64,000 bases of DNA from Thermoactinomyces intermedius (GCF_016055025.1 NZ_JAECVW010000003.1); one strand, 5' to 3'. Shown: positions 8,448 through 17,649, counted from the first letter of the stretch. Numbers and translations: made by a program. Notes: generated from the sequence alone by a model not told the origin.

Positions 8448-8641
8448 AAGATCTCCTGCTTTTGGGTGTGAATTTCAAACTGGTATTTCGGTTTTTCCCC
8501 GCACCATTTGCATTGTGCCCCGGCTTGTTGCGTGTCGCAGGGTTCCATGACCGGCGGGGCTTGGTAAGTATCGATGAAATCTTCCATGACGATTTCTGCG
8601 TGCTCTTCACAAGCATACCAGACGATTTTTTCTCCGTCCAA
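8444..8641 (-). CDS. CxxH/CxxC small protein
   Basis: A 65-aa protein with ACEEH near the N-terminus and CKWCG near the C-terminus, the paired CxxH and CxxC motifs that define a small Firmicute family found next to rlmH; a zinc site is likely but the function is unknown. The TTG at 8641 is chosen because AAAGGAGG sits 7 bp before it; the ATG at 8659 would put that ribosome site inside the gene. It is coupled to rlmH by a 4-bp overlap. Confidence 0.85.
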   Translation of the reverse strand: MDGEKIVWYACEEHAEIVMEDFIDTYQAPPVMEPCDTQQAGAQCKWCGEKPKYQFEIHTQKQEIL

Positions 8642-8675
8642 AACCTTTCCTCCTTTCAACCGTCGGATGAAATGA

Positions 8676-8708
8676 AAAATGAAACGAGCATTTCACCCGT
8701 TTCATTTT
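8676..8708 (-). terminator. Intrinsic terminator after htrA
   Basis: An 11-bp stem (8698-8708 with 8676-8686, read on the minus strand) with an 11-base loop and a following T run, 5 bp past the htrA stop. It separates htrA from the CxxH-rlmH pair. Confidence 0.8.
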
Positions 8709-8712
8709 AACA

Positions 8713-9903
8713 TCATGATTGGAATGATTTCGGGGCTTCCCCCAAGACAATGGATGTGGTTTGTTTTTCGCCGTTTCGGTAGTAAGTGACGTCCACTTTT
8801 TGATGAATCTCTTTTTTCGTGTACAGATACTTCCGAAGCTCCGAACTGCTTGAGATTTCCTGCCCATCCAAAGCGATGATCACATCCCGCGGCTGAAGTC
8901 CGGCCTGATCGGCGGGGCTGCCTGAAACCACTTCGGCCACGGCCACGCCTTCACGCACGGAACCGGGCAATCTCAATTCCTCAAGGACATAAACCGGAAG
9001 GTTGGAGAGGTCGATCAGACTGAGTCCCAAATAAGGGCGTTGGACTTTACCGTCTTTGACCAAGCTTTCAATGACCGGGCGGGCTTCATTGACGGGGATG
9101 GCAAATCCCAGTCCTTCCACGCCCTGGTCGGAAATTTTCAATGTGTTGATTCCGATCACCTGGCCGGCCACATTGACCAGAGCGCCGCCGCTGTTTCCCG
9201 GATTGATGGCGGCATCCGTTTGAATGACATCGGTCGCCATGTTTGAGCTGACTTCAATCGTCCGTTTCGGGGAACTGATCACCCCGACGGTGATGGAGCG
9301 TCCGAGTCCCAGCGGATTGCCGATGGCAATGGCGGGTTCCCCGGCTTTCAGCGAATCGGAGTTGCCGAACTCGGCCACTTTGGTGACATATTTATCATCA
9401 ATCTCCAAAACGGCAAGATCCGTATATTGGTCGCTGCCGAGCAGTTTGGCATCCACTTCATGATGCTCGCCGTCTTCGCTGGAGATGTTGACTTTAAAGC
9501 TGGATCCGCCTTCAATGACATGGTTGTTGGTCACAATGAGCGCTTTGCCGTTGGCTTTTTTAAAAATGATTCCGGATCCGGTTCCTTGTTGCACTTGTTC
9601 GGTACTGAAGAAATCTCCCGAAGTTTTTAAATTAATCACGGATACAACAGCCGGCCCCACTTTGTTGACGGCTTCCGTCACCTCGGAATTGACGCGGTAA
9701 CTGGCTGTTTTGGAGTCGCCAAATAAAGGTTCCTGTTGTTTGGAAGGCTCAGGAATGATTCCTTTTTCCATCAAAAAAGGAGCCAGGAACAATGCAACAA
9801 GCCCGCCGATGATGGCCGAAACGAGCGGAACCCATATGGTCGACGGGGAAAATTGCTTTTTCGGCGGCGGATTTTGAACATCGGGTTCATCATAAAATCC
9901 CAT
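8713..9903 (-). CDS. htrA: Trypsin-like serine protease HtrA (DegP/YyxA family)
   Basis: Membrane-anchored quality-control protease facing the cell exterior. A cytosolic stub of about 25 residues precedes one membrane helix (~28-47), then the protease domain with the catalytic His in VTNNHVIEGG, Asp in YTDLAVLEI and Ser in NPGNSGGAL, and one C-terminal PDZ domain (SPADQAGLQPRDVI). 396 aa, normal for YyxA. GCAGGAGGG precedes the ATG. It is the expected neighbour of walJ but two + strand genes now separate it from the wal operon. Confidence 0.95.
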   Translation of the reverse strand: MGFYDEPDVQNPPPKKQFSPSTIWVPLVSAIIGGLVALFLAPFLMEKGIIPEPSKQQEPLFGDSKTASYRVNSEVTEAVNKVGPAVVSVINLKTSGDFFSTEQVQQGTGSGIIFKKANGKALIVTNNHVIEGGSSFKVNISSEDGEHHEVDAKLLGSDQYTDLAVLEIDDKYVTKVAEFGNSDSLKAGEPAIAIGNPLGLGRSITVGVISSPKRTIEVSSNMATDVIQTDAAINPGNSGGALVNVAGQVIGINTLKISDQGVEGLGFAIPVNEARPVIESLVKDGKVQRPYLGLSLIDLSNLPVYVLEELRLPGSVREGVAVAEVVSGSPADQAGLQPRDVIIALDGQEISSSSELRKYLYTKKEIHQKVDVTYYRNGEKQTTSIVLGEAPKSFQS

Positions 9904-10166
9904 GGCGTTCCCTCCTGCAAGTTAATATACCCAAAATGTTCTTTTTTTTAAACGGAAGTTTGCAAGATTTTCCTGTGCTTCGTGGTGTTTCTGTTTTCAT
10001 TCTACCGGACTTGTGTGTAGTTCATGTGAAAAAGATCAATCAAATCTGGGAACATCCGGTTTCCTCCCGTACCGGGGAAATTGCCAAAATCAAAGAGGAA
10101 AACAACCGGAATGAATGGAATAGATTTGTAAAGATCAAAAAACATTCCAAAAGTGAAGGAGAGTGT

Positions 10167-11393
10167 TTGGATATTAAAAACCAACGGTTTTTCCGTCGGG
10201 CTGTCACAGTGTGGCTCCTTTCGCTGGTTTTGGTTTGCGGGTTCCCAGTTCCGCCCGCATTTTCCGAAGAGGAACCGATGGCTCCCGTCAGCACGAAACC
10301 GTTTGTTCTCACCCGCACCGCGACGAATTTGCCCGGTGAGGTGAGCAAGCTGGAAGGGGAGCTCCAAAAAAGCGGCATTCAAAAATTGCTGGATGAGGCC
10401 AACCGGGAGGCAACGCGGGGATGCAGTTCCCCGGCACTGAACCAAGTGTCGGGCGTTCTGGACAACTGGTGCTTCAACAGCGGGGACAATCAGACGTCCG
10501 AATGGTATCCGCAAGGGGTGACGGGTACGGGCGATGCCCAAGCCGATGATTATTGGGGAAGCAAACAGGCGGTTTTGGTCAGCTGGTACCATTCCCAAAA
10601 AGGGGTCCGGATCAGTTTTCTCGATACGGATACGGGAAAATACCGGCATGTCCTGCTGGTGGAACCTTACACCAACTCGTATGGAAATCCGAGTTACCGG
10701 GCGGTGAAAATTCATGCCGGCGGGATCGTCTGGTATGGCAACTATTTGTATGTCGTGGATACGAAAAAAGGGTTTCGCGTTTTTGACATGAGGTATGTGT
10801 TTGATTTGGGGGCCAGTTCAAACGGCAATACCTCCAACAAAGATTTAATCGGGCGGCAAAACGGGGTTTATTACGGCCACGGTTACCGGTATGTGATGCC
10901 GCAGGTCGGTGCCTGGACGGTTTCCGGGGACCAAACCGGAGACACTTGCGAACCTTCGGGTCCACCCCGCTTCAGTTTTGTCGGATTGGATCGCAGCACC
11001 GTGCCTGATTCGCTGATTACCGGTGAATATTGCAATCCCCCCAATCCGGAAGAGGACCGTACATTATACGGGCGGGTGGCAAGATGGCCGCTCGATGCTT
11101 CGACCGGGCAACTGAAAACGGCGGAGGACGGGAAAGTTTATGCGAGTGAAGCATATCGCCTGCCCAAAGCCCATGCACAAGGGGCCCTGGCGTTAAACGG
11201 CAATTGGTATGCGATGACCAGTGCCGGAGAGACCAGCAACGGAAAATTGTACAAAGGAACCCCGGGGAATGTACCTTCTTCCCGTGTTGCGGGGATCGGA
11301 CCGGAAGATTTGTATTACTGGCTAAAGCGCGATCAGATATGGACGGTGACCGAGCATCCCGGAAAGCGCGTGTTGTATGCCGTCCGGCCTTAA
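10167..11393 (+). CDS. Secreted protein of unknown function
   Basis: A 408-aa protein with a Sec signal peptide: positive start (KNQRFFRRA), hydrophobic core (WLLSLVLVCGF) and a likely cleavage near PPAFSEE. The mature part is rich in Trp, Tyr and Gly, has four to six Cys and repeated strand-like blocks such as AVLVSWYHS, GVRISFLD and GIVWYGNYLYVVDT, suggesting a beta-propeller-like fold (inference). I recall similar secreted proteins mainly from actinomycetes, so transfer is possible. TTG at 10167 is chosen for its AAGGAG site; the open frame upstream to 9936 has no signal features. It interrupts the wal-htrA pair. Confidence 0.75.
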   Translation: MDIKNQRFFRRAVTVWLLSLVLVCGFPVPPAFSEEEPMAPVSTKPFVLTRTATNLPGEVSKLEGELQKSGIQKLLDEANREATRGCSSPALNQVSGVLDNWCFNSGDNQTSEWYPQGVTGTGDAQADDYWGSKQAVLVSWYHSQKGVRISFLDTDTGKYRHVLLVEPYTNSYGNPSYRAVKIHAGGIVWYGNYLYVVDTKKGFRVFDMRYVFDLGASSNGNTSNKDLIGRQNGVYYGHGYRYVMPQVGAWTVSGDQTGDTCEPSGPPRFSFVGLDRSTVPDSLITGEYCNPPNPEEDRTLYGRVARWPLDASTGQLKTAEDGKVYASEAYRLPKAHAQGALALNGNWYAMTSAGETSNGKLYKGTPGNVPSSRVAGIGPEDLYYWLKRDQIWTVTEHPGKRVLYAVRP

Positions 11394-11406
11394 GGAGATC
11401 CTTTGA

Positions 11407-11434
11407 CCCCATCGGTATGAGGATGGGGTTTTTT
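11407..11434 (+). terminator. Intrinsic terminator after secreted protein gene
   Basis: CCCCATC (11407-11413) pairs with GATGGGG (11422-11428) over an 8-base loop, followed by six T. Confidence 0.75.
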
Positions 11435-11565
11435 GTATGACACAAAGCTCTTTAGGAACATTCACTTCCTGGTCACAATTTTCTTACTTTGACTATATAA
11501 AATAGGAAAAAAGAGGAGATGAATAGAAAAAGTAAATATGCCAGGACAGATTAGGAGTTGAGAAT

Positions 11566-11820
11566 ATGGATCAACACAGACCCAAACGGGCAAAATTTTC
11601 AGGCTCGTTGGATTCGGTTGACAAATTGGACTTGGCAGGCCAGTTGGCAGAATTGAAATTAAGCTTTTACCAGCAAAGTGTGCTGTTATCCGCGATGATG
11701 GATTTGCTGATTGAAAAAGATTTACTGCAAAAAGAAGAAATTGCTCATATGGCGATGAAAATAGATATGGAATTGGCAAAAGATCTGTATCCCCTGGAAC
11801 AAAAGCCGACCGAAGAATAA
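11566..11820 (+). CDS. Small protein of unknown function (84 aa)
   Basis: An 84-aa, probably all-helical protein with no membrane segment: a basic N-terminus (MDQHRPKRAKFSG), then amphipathic stretches such as LAELKLSFYQQSVLLSAMMDLLIEKDLL. TAGGAG lies 8 bp before the ATG and a strong bidirectional terminator follows, so it looks like a real one-gene unit. I do not recognise the family. It faces walJ head-on. Confidence 0.6.
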   Translation: MDQHRPKRAKFSGSLDSVDKLDLAGQLAELKLSFYQQSVLLSAMMDLLIEKDLLQKEEIAHMAMKIDMELAKDLYPLEQKPTEE

Positions 11821-11822
11821 AA

Positions 11823-11853
11823 GGGCAGCCGGTGAATGGCTGCCCTGTTTTGT
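11823..11853. terminator. Bidirectional terminator between the 84-aa gene and walJ
   Basis: A perfect 8-bp GGGCAGCC/GGCTGCCC stem (11823-11830, 11838-11845) with a 7-base loop. T-rich sequence follows on both strands, so it can end both the + strand gene and the convergent wal operon. Confidence 0.8.
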
Positions 11854-11858
11854 TGCGC

Positions 11859-12650
11859 TTATTTCACTTCCCGTAAAGGCGTGGGACGATCATCGTAGGT
11901 TGTCCACAAATGGACATCCCGGCCGGTTTTAAGTCCGGTCTCTTCCAGAATATTTTTTACGGTCAGATGGGCCAGTTCACTCAAATTGTTATCTTTGCTC
12001 AGATGAGCGAGATAAACATTTTCCCCCATCCCCTTTAAAATTTCCGCCAACGCTTCTCCGGCGTCTTCGTTGGATAAATGGCCGGTGTCGCTTAAAATGC
12101 GCCGTTTGACATTCCAAGGATAAGAACCCATCCGGAGCATTTCCACATCGTGATTGCTTTCCCAAATCAAGGTATCCACGCCTTGCAAGAAGTCGATGAT
12201 GCGGGAGCTGACATAACCCAGATCCGTGACGGTTGCCAGCTTTTCCTTGCCGTGGTGAATCTGGTATCCCACGGGTTCGGCCGCATCGTGGGATACCGGG
12301 ATGGATTCGATGAGCAGATCTTTAAATTCCAAAGACGCTCCTGTTTCCATCACATTTTTTAAAGGCTCCGGAATTTCGCCCACACTGGACGGCAAATGTC
12401 GCCAGGTCGGTTCGTTCATATAAACGGGAATTTGCAGGCGGCGTGCCAACACGCCCAAGCCTTTCACATGATCGATGTGTTCATGGGTGACAAAAATCGC
12501 CTGGATGGTCGACGGGTCAACGTCCAGTTGTTGCAGGCGCCGGGTCAATTGTTTGGCGCTGATTCCGGCATCCACCAGAATCCTGGTTTGTTCCGACTCG
12601 ATATACAAGGCATTGCCTGTACTTCCGCTTGCGAGTACACTGAATTTCAT
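11859..12650 (-). CDS. walJ: MBL-fold metallohydrolase WalJ (YycJ)
   Basis: Metallo-beta-lactamase-fold exonuclease-like protein of the wal operon, linked in Bacillus and relatives to DNA end processing and coordination of division with replication. The metal site is visible as FVTHEHIDHVKG, with further ligands in PVSHDA and the C-terminal AHLSKDNN. Length 263 aa, normal. Last gene of walRKHIJ, 3 bp after walI. Confidence 0.93.
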   Translation of the reverse strand: MKFSVLASGSTGNALYIESEQTRILVDAGISAKQLTRRLQQLDVDPSTIQAIFVTHEHIDHVKGLGVLARRLQIPVYMNEPTWRHLPSSVGEIPEPLKNVMETGASLEFKDLLIESIPVSHDAAEPVGYQIHHGKEKLATVTDLGYVSSRIIDFLQGVDTLIWESNHDVEMLRMGSYPWNVKRRILSDTGHLSNEDAGEALAEILKGMGENVYLAHLSKDNNLSELAHLTVKNILEETGLKTGRDVHLWTTYDDRPTPLREVK

Positions 12651-12653
12651 GAT

Positions 12654-13430
12654 TCATTCGTTCCCTTGCTTTATTGGTATTTTTTCAACCCCTTCATTTT
12701 GTCCGCGGTTGTTTGCCTGAATGAGGAGATAATCCGATCCCACCTCAAAGTACCAATAGGGAAGCAGGATATGTTCGTTGTTGACGCTGTTGTACAGTTT
12801 GGACCGGTAAGCGATGTTTGCGTCATTAATTGTTGTATTGTTGTTAAACTCCCAATTGGTGATCAGGCGGTACAAAGCCGTGCGCAGATTGACCGCGGAG
12901 ACTGAAGACAGCTTTTCCAAGTGATTAAAATGCAACACACGAATTGCTTCAATTTGTTTTCCGTTTAAATGGACTTCCACTTTTCCATTGAAAAGCGGGA
13001 TCTGATCCACCACTTGAACATAGACGCGTTTTTTGTCCGATGAAAATGCTTTGAAGTAACGGAAGTCCTGAAAAAACGGAATTTGTTGATTTAAAATCCG
13101 CGTTAAATCTTGTTCATTTTGAAACGGAAGCCCCGGGGAAAAGGTCTGGATGTAGCTTCCTTGTTTTTCTTTGACCCAAGGGTTCCCCAATTCGGAAATC
13201 ATCGCTTTATACACCGTCAGTTGCCCGGGATAATCTTTTTTTTCCAGTTGGTCCAACCTGGCGTTTACATGGACCTGATCCAGCAACTGATCAATCTGTT
13301 TGCGGTTGATTTGGTCTTCGCGGATGATTTTGGATTGTGTTTGCATCATTTGGCTCAATTGCAAGCCGAGAAAGAGATCGAGTATAAAAAAGGTGGCGAT
13401 CAGGATACTTTTGGCCCGACTCCAATCCAT
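12654..13430 (-). CDS. walI: WalRK accessory protein WalI (YycI)
   Basis: Membrane-anchored regulator that, with WalH, holds the WalK kinase in check. One N-terminal membrane helix (SILIATFFILDLFLGLQL, residues ~8-25) precedes an extracellular domain of about 230 residues. 258 aa. It lies 15 bp downstream of walH in the wal operon. Identification rests on topology, length and operon position. Confidence 0.9.
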   Translation of the reverse strand: MDWSRAKSILIATFFILDLFLGLQLSQMMQTQSKIIREDQINRKQIDQLLDQVHVNARLDQLEKKDYPGQLTVYKAMISELGNPWVKEKQGSYIQTFSPGLPFQNEQDLTRILNQQIPFFQDFRYFKAFSSDKKRVYVQVVDQIPLFNGKVEVHLNGKQIEAIRVLHFNHLEKLSSVSAVNLRTALYRLITNWEFNNNTTINDANIAYRSKLYNSVNNEHILLPYWYFEVGSDYLLIQANNRGQNEGVEKIPIKQGNE

Positions 13431-13445
13431 TTGGGTTCCTCCCTA

Positions 13446-14825
13446 TCATGGAGAACTAATCCATACTTGCTGTCCGGATGTGGTTTTGACCACCCAGACG
13501 GGGGTCAACCGGACTTGTTGGTTGGTTGTGACAGCCTGATACCCCGGATGGATCCGTTTTACGTTGGAAAGGGAAAGGTTATGCTTGGACAGTTGTTTGA
13601 TCAGGGTCTCTTTATCCGGCAAGGCTGCCTGTTTTTGTTGCGGTTCTCCTGTGAGATAAAAGAGAGAACGCTCGTATTTGTTGACATTGACGGCATTTTC
13701 CACCGGATTGGTTTGCAATTTGATTTCATCCGGGTGAATAAAATTCCTGTCTTTCCAATAAACCGGGTAGCCGTTCATGTAAAGACGGAAGGTGAATTCA
13801 CTGAAAGCATTCTCTTTGTCATCCACCTGATCGAGCAGATAATTGCCGGTCCATCCATGCGGCCGTTGCACAAAGTTGTTCACAGCCGACAACCGTTGTT
13901 CCACCGGCTGGATTTCTCCGGGGGATTCTTCCACGGCTTCGCTGTAGACCATGAACCGGTTGTTTTTGTTGACGGTCATCATTTGTTCGTCATACATGTA
14001 CAGATCTTCATTTTTATTGATCGGGATCGGGCGAACATCGGGATCTTTAAATAACCAGTCAATCATCGCATCCGCAGAGATGTCTTCCAATTGATAGGTT
14101 TTTTCGCTCAGAGAGACCGGCCGGGTGGGAAGGTAAAACATCCGCGGAAAAGGTTCGTCTTGATTGGCCGGATCCCACGGTGCTTTTCCGGTTGCAGGCA
14201 CCGCCTCAAGAGACGGGGATGACGGATGTTTCAGCTTTGAAAGCAGGTTTTCCAAGTCGATGTCCGTTTTGGCCTGGATGATTTGCTGGTCTTGATCGGA
14301 AATAAACCAGACAAAGTTTTGCTTTTTTTCCGGGTTGGAAAAGAACCAGATCCGGCTCACCGAAGAAAGGTACGACATGGGATAATGCTGGGACAAAGAC
14401 TCCTGGAAAAAGAGGTCGGCCTGCTCCAGGGAAACCTCATCCGGAAAATATAGTTCGACCCCCGGAAACCGGGTGAACATGTTTTTCCATGTGTCCGGGC
14501 TCACCTTCCCCATTTTTTCCATGTCACTGACGGACATGGATTGCATTGATCTCAATAATTGTTCATAATCGGCTTCCTCCGGCAGCAACCAAAAATGGGC
14601 TCCCTTTTGGTGGACGATCATTTGGTTGGGAGCAGCCAGTTGGTAAATTTTCCGGTCGTTGTATTTTTCGTCGTAAATCGGGTTGATGGTGTAAGCATCG
14701 AGCGGATTGTAGGTCCGCTTTTCCCCGGGTTGATTCAACCACAACAAGCCGGTCAAAAGGAAGCTGGCGAGGACCAGGGCAATGAGAAGTCCCGTTTTGA
14801 TGTGCTCCACCCATTTTTCACTCAT
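13446..14825 (-). CDS. walH: WalRK accessory protein WalH (YycH)
   Basis: Partner of WalI in negative control of WalK at the membrane. A single N-terminal helix (TGLLIALVLASFLLTGLLWL, residues ~11-30) anchors a large extracellular domain. 459 aa, usual for YycH. The start overlaps the 3' end of walK by 8 bp. Confidence 0.92.
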   Translation of the reverse strand: MSEKWVEHIKTGLLIALVLASFLLTGLLWLNQPGEKRTYNPLDAYTINPIYDEKYNDRKIYQLAAPNQMIVHQKGAHFWLLPEEADYEQLLRSMQSMSVSDMEKMGKVSPDTWKNMFTRFPGVELYFPDEVSLEQADLFFQESLSQHYPMSYLSSVSRIWFFSNPEKKQNFVWFISDQDQQIIQAKTDIDLENLLSKLKHPSSPSLEAVPATGKAPWDPANQDEPFPRMFYLPTRPVSLSEKTYQLEDISADAMIDWLFKDPDVRPIPINKNEDLYMYDEQMMTVNKNNRFMVYSEAVEESPGEIQPVEQRLSAVNNFVQRPHGWTGNYLLDQVDDKENAFSEFTFRLYMNGYPVYWKDRNFIHPDEIKLQTNPVENAVNVNKYERSLFYLTGEPQQKQAALPDKETLIKQLSKHNLSLSNVKRIHPGYQAVTTNQQVRLTPVWVVKTTSGQQVWISSP

Positions 14826-16635
14826 CGTTTTTCCCTCCTGTGACAGGGGGCAAGGTAAAGGTGACTAAAGTCCCTTTCTGGTAAACACTGTCGATCTCGA
14901 TTTCGCCTTCGTGATGACGAACGATCTCTTGGGCGATGGCCAGTCCCAATCCCGTTCCCCCCATGCTTCGGGAGCGCGCTTTGTCCACGCGATAAAACCG
15001 TTCAAAAATTCTTCCCAGGTCTTTTTTGGGAATCCCGATCCCCGTGTCGGCCACGCCGACTTCCACCATTCCTTGGCGGTTGGTTTGCAGCACCAGGGCA
15101 ACCGATCCCCCGTCCGGCGTATATTTCACGGCATTGGAGACGAGATTGTCCAAAACCTGATTCAGTTTGTCCCTATCGGCGTAGACGTTGGGAACCGGCG
15201 GGTGAACGGACAAAGTGAAAGAAATGTTTTTTTCTTCGCATTGAAAACGGAAACGGTCGGCCACTTCCTCAAGCAAAGGTTCCAACGAAATGGACTGTTT
15301 GTTAAAGGTCGCCTTTCTGGAATCCAAATGGGAAAGGTGCAACAGATCCTGAATCAGACGCGTCATCCGGTCGGCTTCCTGCAGGGACACTTTCAAGAAG
15401 CGGCGGGCAAGTTCGGGCTCCTCCACCGCTCCGTCTTCCAGTGCTTCCAAATAACTTTTGATTGTGGTCAAGGGTGTCCTCAGCTCGTGTGAAACATTGG
15501 CCACAAAATCTTTTCGTTGCTGATCCAGCCTTTTTTGCTCGGTGACGTCCCCCAAAACGGTCACCGTGCCGTACACGTTTTCTCCCTTCAGCTTGACCGG
15601 GGTGAACGTGGCCCGCAAAATCACGGGATCTTCCGAATCCTGCTGACGGATCTCCAAATAAGTTTGCCACTCTTGGGCGAGCGGTTTGTCCAGGGGTTGA
15701 TCAAGCGGGAGAATGCGGTCGATTTTTTCCCCGATCGGAATCGGACGATCCAGCAGTTTTTCCGCACACTCGTTTTTCACAATCACTTTTCCCGTGCTTT
15801 CAAAAGCGATCACCCCGTCGCTCATGTTGGAAAGGACCGATTCCAGCTTCTCTTTTTCTTCTTCTTTTTCAGCAAGGGCATTTCTGAGATGAGCTGCCAA
15901 ATGATTGAAGGCATGAGCCAGTTGCCCGATCTCGTCGTGACTGCGGACGTCCACTTTCCGGTCAAAATCCCCCGCCGCCATCAAAGTGGCTTGTTCGGTG
16001 ATCTCTTTCACCGGAGAGGTGATGGTGCGGGCCAGAATGACAATCAAAACGCAAGTGACCACCAGCGAGACCATGGTGATCTGCACCAGGATCACACTGA
16101 TGTCTTTGATGTTTTCGTAAGTTTGTTTTAAAGGTGCCTCAACATAAATCATTCCCACATAGTTGCCGGCATGGGACAGGCGTTCGGTGTAGAATTGATA
16201 ATCCTGGTTTGTGGCCGGGTTGGTGCGTTTCAACACTTCCGTGGGCTGTTGGGGCAGATTGTAGGTGAACGGCCGCTTTTTCAGTTTGGATTGGTTGGGC
16301 TCCGTCGAAGCGATGATAAAGTTGTTTTCGTCAATGATGTGAATGGTGATGTCGGATTGTTTCAATGACGGAGCCAGTTTGCCAAGCAACGTGTTCAGGT
16401 GATTGGAACGCTCTTCGTCATTTTGTCCTTTCGCCAATTCTTCCGTGACGCCCATTTTCTTTAAGACCTCGGCTTGGGTGCGCAAGGTCTGATTTAAACT
16501 GCTCGTAAAATGATTTTCCAGCTGACGGAAGAAATAGACCCCGATCAGCTGCATGGCCATGATGATCATCAACAAATAGATCACGACCAGTTTCCACTGG
16601 ATACTGTTTGCAAGTTGTTTCCATCTCTTCAACAT
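14818..16635 (-). CDS. walK: Cell-wall sensor histidine kinase WalK
   Basis: Essential kinase that governs wall hydrolase expression. Order: membrane helix (~residues 12-35), extracellular sensor (~36-180), second helix (~183-203), HAMP (~204-256), cytoplasmic PAS (~265-370), HisKA with phospho-acceptor His in FVANVSHELRTPLTTI, and HATPase with DNLVSNAVKYT, DTGIGIP and GGTGLGLAIA. 605 aa, typical of WalK with one extracellular and one intracellular sensor domain. 11 bp after walR. Confidence 0.97.
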   Translation of the reverse strand: MLKRWKQLANSIQWKLVVIYLLMIIMAMQLIGVYFFRQLENHFTSSLNQTLRTQAEVLKKMGVTEELAKGQNDEERSNHLNTLLGKLAPSLKQSDITIHIIDENNFIIASTEPNQSKLKKRPFTYNLPQQPTEVLKRTNPATNQDYQFYTERLSHAGNYVGMIYVEAPLKQTYENIKDISVILVQITMVSLVVTCVLIVILARTITSPVKEITEQATLMAAGDFDRKVDVRSHDEIGQLAHAFNHLAAHLRNALAEKEEEKEKLESVLSNMSDGVIAFESTGKVIVKNECAEKLLDRPIPIGEKIDRILPLDQPLDKPLAQEWQTYLEIRQQDSEDPVILRATFTPVKLKGENVYGTVTVLGDVTEQKRLDQQRKDFVANVSHELRTPLTTIKSYLEALEDGAVEEPELARRFLKVSLQEADRMTRLIQDLLHLSHLDSRKATFNKQSISLEPLLEEVADRFRFQCEEKNISFTLSVHPPVPNVYADRDKLNQVLDNLVSNAVKYTPDGGSVALVLQTNRQGMVEVGVADTGIGIPKKDLGRIFERFYRVDKARSRSMGGTGLGLAIAQEIVRHHEGEIEIDSVYQKGTLVTFTLPPVTGGKNDE

Positions 16636-16646
16636 CCATCACCCGG

Positions 16647-17360
16647 CTACTGTTTCGAATAAGGATCCCGGATCGTGTAACCGATCCCGCGGCGCGTGAT
16701 GATATATTTGGGAGCACCCGGATCATCTTCAATTTTTTCCCGCAACCGCCGGATTGTCACATCCACCGTGCGTACATCCCCGAAGTAATCATATCCCCAC
16801 ACGGATTGCAAAAGATGCTCCCGGGTCAAAACCTGATTGACATGTTTGGTCAGGTAAAGGAGCAACTCAAATTCCCGATGGGTCAAATCCACGGTTTGCC
16901 CTTTTTTGGTGACGACAAAGCTGTTGGGGTCAATCGAAATGTCCCCGACGTTTAATGTGCCATTCTTTTCTTCTTCGGCATTTGCCTGTTTCAACGTTTG
17001 CGTCCGCCGCAAATTGGCTTTGATCCGGGCTAAAAGTTCCCGGTTGCTGAAAGGCTTGGTGACATAATCATCCGCGCCCATTTCCAGTCCGAGCACTTTA
17101 TCCAATTCCGAATCTTTGGCGGTGAGCATAATGATGGGAAATTGGTAACGCTGCCGCACCTGCCGGCAAACTTCAATGCCGTCGGCACCCGGCAGCATCA
17201 GATCCAAAAGCATGAGATCCGGAGGTGAGGACAACGCTTTTTGAATGGCTTCACTGCCATCATGAATGCATTCCACGCTGTATCCTTCTTTTTCCAAATT
17301 GAACTGGATGATGTCTGCAATCGGTTTTTCATCTTCGACGACATAAATTTTGGCGCTCAA
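16647..17360 (-). CDS. walR: Response regulator WalR
   Basis: OmpR-family DNA-binding regulator paired with WalK. Receiver domain opens SAKIYVVEDEKPIADI, with the phospho-acceptor Asp in LMLLDLMLPGADG and the Lys in VTKPFSNREL; the C-terminal winged helix ends TRRGIGYTIRD. I place the start at TTG 17360 (237 aa) because GGGAGG lies 7 bp before it; the more upstream TTG and ATG overlap that ribosome site. First gene of the wal operon. Confidence 0.95.
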   Translation of the reverse strand: MSAKIYVVEDEKPIADIIQFNLEKEGYSVECIHDGSEAIQKALSSPPDLMLLDLMLPGADGIEVCRQVRQRYQFPIIMLTAKDSELDKVLGLEMGADDYVTKPFSNRELLARIKANLRRTQTLKQANAEEEKNGTLNVGDISIDPNSFVVTKKGQTVDLTHREFELLLYLTKHVNQVLTREHLLQSVWGYDYFGDVRTVDVTIRRLREKIEDDPGAPKYIITRRGIGYTIRDPYSKQ

Positions 17361-17446
17361 GCCCATCCCTCCCAAGGTTTTCAGGAATCGGAGAATTTAT
17401 GGTCATTCTCTGGTTTCAGTGAACAAAACAGAAAAAAGTTAAAACC

Positions 17447-17477
17447 ATTGTCCCACAATTGCCTTCATGTGTACAAT
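17447..17477. promoter_or_regulatory. Candidate face-to-face promoters between walR and the YheC/D-like gene
   Basis: On + : TTGTCC (17448-17453), 18 bp, TACAAT (17472-17477). On - : TTGTAC (17476-17471), 18 bp, GACAAT (17452-17447). The same 31 bp can serve as -35/-10 in both directions, so polymerase could occupy only one orientation at a time. Motif match only. Confidence 0.35.
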
Positions 17478-17649
17478 TTGTTTTTATGTCTTATTTTAAC
17501 ATCGGAATTCAGAGAAGACAGACGAAAAGATGGAAATCCACGGAACCTTAAAAAATCTCCCGGAGACGGGTGTTACGGAAATTGGGCTTTTCATTCCTGA
17601 TCCGGGCGCCTTTCTTTGGAATAGGATACAAAAAAGGGGGGGAGCGCCA

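Noticed and set aside
9936..10166. Open frame extending the secreted-protein gene upstream
   Set aside because: It lacks a ribosome site, and starting there would bury the signal peptide 77 residues inside the protein; AAGGAG before TTG 10167 fits better.
12396..14054. Plus-strand open frames opposite walJ, walI and walH
   Set aside because: Antisense shadows of conserved genes without ribosome sites or family likeness.
16647..17375. TTG 17375 as walR start
   Set aside because: It would place GGGAGGG inside the coding region and add MGGMG before the standard receiver start; TTG 17360 is spaced correctly.
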